Source of the DNA: Erpetoichthys calabaricus | Taxonomy: Eukaryota > Chordata > Cladistia > Polypteriformes > Polypteridae | Reading direction: 5' to 3' | DNA: 64,000 nt | NCBI RefSeq assembly: GCF_900747795.2 | Contig: NC_041397.2 | Coordinates: 163,412,480-163,476,479 of the forward strand | Shown: positions 61,669 to 64,000 of the stretch, piece by piece | Numbering within the stretch: the first letter of the stretch is position 1 | How the letters are laid out: every line of letters begins with the position of its first letter | Made by a program: the position numbers and the translations under genes | The notes under the pieces: generated by a model | Told to the model about the DNA's origin: nothing | Databases searched by the model: none | The model's input: only the letters and a program-made list of their open reading frames with translations

Positions 61669-62235
61669 TTAAGCCAGCACATGTTTAATATATTTGTATT
61701 TCACTAAATTATGCAAGCCTATTTTCTCTGTTTGGAACAGAGCCGACCACATAAAGCTGGTCTTCACAGGCTGAATTAGTTGTGCGTAAGCATCAATGGG
61801 TATCTCTCCCTTCTCAAACTCTGCTATAATATCATCCACATCATTCTTGATAGCTTTACGAAAACAAGGGAGATTATATATTTTTAGCAAAGCACGCACA
61901 CAGGGCACAAGTCTATCCTTTCTAGCTTTTTCGAGCATAAATAAGCTATGTTAATATGCAATAAATGGTTTAGTGAACCAGATATTACAAATATGTCCAT
62001 CTGGTATGCATTTGTTCTCTTGACATTCATCACATTTTACCCCTAAATGTTCAACAGAGCTAAACACATAAGCCCAGACGACTGAGCGACCGATTATGGT
62101 CATAATGAATCTTTTTCTAGCAGATATAATATAGGGAGAAAACGTTCTATAGGTTGTATTAAGTGTCACGATGGGTGGGGACCTGGTTTTCCTTGTTCTA
62201 GCTGCCGAGTCTTGGTCTGACAACACAACAAAACA
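61669..62235 (-). CDS. Unrecognised coding-like block 3
   Basis: Minus-strand protein-like sequence after a pyrimidine/T-rich stretch and CAG (near 62238-62260). It includes TLNTTYRTFSPYIISARKR, VVWAYVFSSVEHLG and a Cys/His cluster KCDECQENKCIPDGHIC near 62040, then EKARKDRLVPCVRALLKIYN, KAIKNDVDDIIAEFEKGEIP and FMWSALFQTEKIGLHN. The composition and periodicity look coding, but the block is not one clean frame and I cannot name the family. The Cys/His cluster suggests a small zinc-binding domain. It is the last block before the poly(A)-like signals. Confidence 0.4.
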
Positions 62236-62397
62236 AAATACAACGTTAGTCAACAGAAAATATAACACAAACAGGTCTTGTTTAGCATGGATAATGCATT
62301 TTGATTAGATTTCTGTAAATCAATGTTGGCTTTAAAAAATAACTGTAATGGTGATTAGAGACAAGTTGAAAAGCTTCTGCCCGAATCTTGGGTTTTG

Positions 62398-62856
62398 TTA
62401 TATAAGCTGAAAAGTGTTTACTATGACAACAAACTGCTTCAGACAGTTAAGAATATGAATTTTAGTCGGTTTCACAATTCTTAATCCACACAAGGGTTTA
62501 ACCATAGAAAATACCATTTGAATTAATCTTTTAATACTGATCTGTTGACAGATGCTGGAAACACAAGGGTGCATTTCCTCAGAATCAGATTCTAGTAAAA
62601 GACAAGTGTGTCCATCCTGAGATTCGTCACCCAAACAGCATGCTAAACAAGACCCCATTAATACATCCCTTACACAGGTACTAACCACAGAAGCTACAAC
62701 AGCGTTCACACAATGCTTCATTAAAATCAATCCGGCTCTGTGACTGTGATGGATGACAAGTGTTTGGGAAATTACACACAAGTCTTGAGACTTCAGACTT
62801 GAAGAAGTTGAACAATTTTTTACAACGTGTTTAAAGACCTCACCGGCCATCTTAAA
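62398..62856 (-). CDS. Unrecognised ORF 2 (about 150 aa), Cys/His-containing
   Basis: A 150-codon minus-strand frame starting ATGGCCGGTGAGG, 12 bp after a strong acceptor-like tract (cttttttccctatattag). Blocks: MAGEVFKHVVKNCSTSSSLK, VISQTLVIHHSHRAGLILMK, a Cys/His-rich middle SCLACCLGDESQDGHTC near residue 67 with further Cys at HPCVSSIC, and a helical C-terminus (KRLIQMVFSMVKPLCGL). C-x2-C followed by DGHxC resembles the cluster in the next block downstream (KCDEC...PDGHIC). No known family recognised. Confidence 0.45.
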   Translation of the reverse strand, partial: FKMAGEVFKHVVKNCSTSSSLKSQDLCVISQTLVIHHSHRAGLILMKHCVNAVVASVVSTCVRDVLMGSCLACCLGDESQDGHTCLLLESDSEEMHPCVSSICQQISIKRLIQMVFSMVKPLCGLRIVKPTKIHILNCLKQFVVIVNTFQLI

Positions 62857-62885
62857 GTCACTCTAATATAGGGAAAAAAGAAAAG

Positions 62886-63736
62886 TTATATTCCCACACG
62901 AAAAACACATATTCCTAACGGGCTATCGGTAAAACATAACAGAATTCTGGACAATATTTCAGAAGCCATCTGGATAGCTTTCTCAACAGAATCGTCCTCA
63001 GTGTTGGAGCAGATATAGGCTACGCGGCTTAAAAGACACAAAAATGTATCACGTGTCATTACAGGAATAGTTTTCCCTATTGATCTATAGATACATCTAG
63101 TCACGCGTGAAATAGCCGGTATGCTTTTTACATCAGCCCTTCTGTCTGAAAAAAGGAAACACTCCACTAAGCCAGGCATTCTTTCAGTAAGCCTTTCAAT
63201 GTCACAAATTAATTCTTTAACATCAGGTTTTAAATCATCTTTCTTTTTAGCGATAAGGCCTTTCAATGTTGCAGAAATTACTTCTTTTGCATAATACTTG
63301 GCTCTGCACATGCAATCTGTCAAGTTAAAATAAAATAAAATGATTAATCTATTTTGTACCGCCATGCAGATAGGCTTAACAGAAAATTTCTTAAAATCCA
63401 GACTCACCATGTCCAAGGTCGTGCCATCTAGGTCAGGTGCATCAGTCTTTTTCTCGTCAGATATCGTGTGGTCTCCAGCAGATGCTTCAGTCTTTTTCAC
63501 GGACTGGCGAGTTTCTCTTTTGGGTAGCTCCTTTAAAAGAAAAAAGCAATATATCTGTGTAAACCAAGAAAAAAGCAATAATCTGTGCAAGCCAAGAAAA
63601 AAGCAATACATTCAAAATTACCTGTTTAGATTTCTCTGGTTCACAATCTATAGGCTGGTATTCTTCTAAAATGACGACCTTGTCCTCTGCTTTAACGTTC
63701 GCTTTTGTTGCTGCAGAATCCATGTCTTGCTTTTTT
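62886..63736 (-). CDS. Unrecognised gene, two-exon model (248 aa)
   Basis: Exon 1, 63736-63622: preceded by ttttcttttactag, with ATG at 63723, 34 codons (acidic: KAEDKVVILEEYQPIDCEPE), donor GTAATT in phase 0. Exon 2, 63530-62886: preceded by tttttcttttaaag, 214 codons, open to its stop, in phase with exon 1. Residues about 35-75 are charged and low in structure (KKTEASAGDHTISDEKKTD). The rest is helical: KGLIAKKKDDLKPDVKELIC, ERLTERMPGLVECFLFSDRR, IPAISRVTRCIYRSIGKTIP and SNTEDDSVEKAIQMASEILS. No signal peptide or membrane segment is evident. Exon 2 also contains an internal GTGAGT and a ttgacag, which would give a different reading phase, so I prefer the unspliced frame. The family is not recognised; virus-derived or lineage-specific origin cannot be excluded. 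Confidence 0.5.
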
Positions 63737-63780
63737 CTAGTAAAAGAAAACAATGGTGTGTCTCAGCGGTGAACCAGCAA

Positions 63781-64000
63781 GCGGCGATGACGCAACGGGG
63801 CAGCGAGAACGCTCGACTGGACCCAGCCACACACGGACACAGGGTAAGCTGCCTGCGGCAAGCGGCGATGATGCAATGGGGCATCGAGAACGCTCGACTG
63901 GCCAAGCCACACATGGACACAGGGTAAGCTGCCTGCGGCAAGCGGCGATGACGCAACAGGGCAGCGAGAATGCTCGACTGGCCCAGCCACACACGGACAC
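63781..64000. repeat. CpG-rich 80-81 bp tandem repeat, runs off the window
   Basis: Units start with gcggcgatga at 63781, 63862 and 63942 and contain gcagcgagaacgctcgactg, cagccacacacggacacag and ggtaagctgcctgcggcaa. The last unit is cut by the window end. It lies directly upstream of the minus-strand gene model, so it could be part of its promoter or 5' region. Long opposing open frames here are repeat artefacts. Confidence 0.92.

Noticed and set aside
63408-63530. Short exon ending at the internal GTGAGT of the 62886-63530 frame
   Set aside because: Joining to the nearby ttgacag acceptor puts the next exon out of frame, whereas the unspliced sequence is open throughout.
60720-64000. CRISPR array
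   Set aside because: The tandem repeats have no unique spacers of constant length, and the DNA is clearly vertebrate.

Overview
The window is vertebrate nuclear DNA, almost certainly from a ray-finned fish. It is AT-rich and intron-bearing, and full of fish-type repeats: Rex3/RTE, L2/Rex1-like and L1-like LINEs, V-SINE-like SINEs, Tigger, Tc1, Harbinger and MITE DNA transposons, and Ty3-type LTR elements. The repeat mix could fit an early-branching lineage such as a bichir or reedfish, but that is only a guess. The one host gene I recognise with confidence is nr0b1 (DAX-1), two exons on the + strand (12769-13303 and 15568-15809), with a TATA box and a poly(A) signal. It lies in a gene-poor, repeat-rich setting.

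Layout. 0.4-1.75 kb: L1-like 3' fragment with 14-bp target duplications. 2.55-5.1 kb: Tigger transposon hosting an L2/Rex1-like LINE whose reverse-transcriptase frame is still open. 5-12 kb: mostly unremarkable, with a solo LTR, a GATA microsatellite and a MITE-like element. 12.7-15.9 kb: nr0b1. 16-20.6 kb: SINEs, a mariner-type MITE, a solo LTR and a LINE end. 20.6-25.3 kb: nothing recognised. 25.5-28.15 kb: a complete-looking, non-autonomous LTR element. 28.7-30.15 kb: a Rex3 copy with an internal inversion. 31.3-33.65 kb: Harbinger remnants and a SINE.

34.2-54.4 kb is a stack of nested insertions. An eroded multi-copy fish gene pair (an uncharacterised ORF followed by a SAMD3-like ORF) is split by a Ty3/gypsy-type element with clear LTRs and 5-bp target duplications. 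That element is split by about 12 kb of unrelated DNA, most of which is a large, very similar palindrome (outer ends about 39.12 and 49.49 kb, loop 44.45-45.68 kb). A short piece of the Ty3 gag edge is present at the outer end of both arms, so the palindrome formed after the foreign DNA had entered the Ty3 element.

55.5-60 kb: a Tc1 remnant, a nearly full-length RTE LINE, an LTR fragment and a tRNA-Ala-like sequence. 60.8-64 kb: two tandem-repeat fields flank a compact block of minus-strand reading frames that I do not recognise. Each frame has a pyrimidine tract and AG just upstream. One carries a C-terminal motif that resembles a frame in the palindrome loop 18 kb away. This block and the palindrome insert are the best candidates for something undescribed; I cannot assign them to a family from sequence alone.
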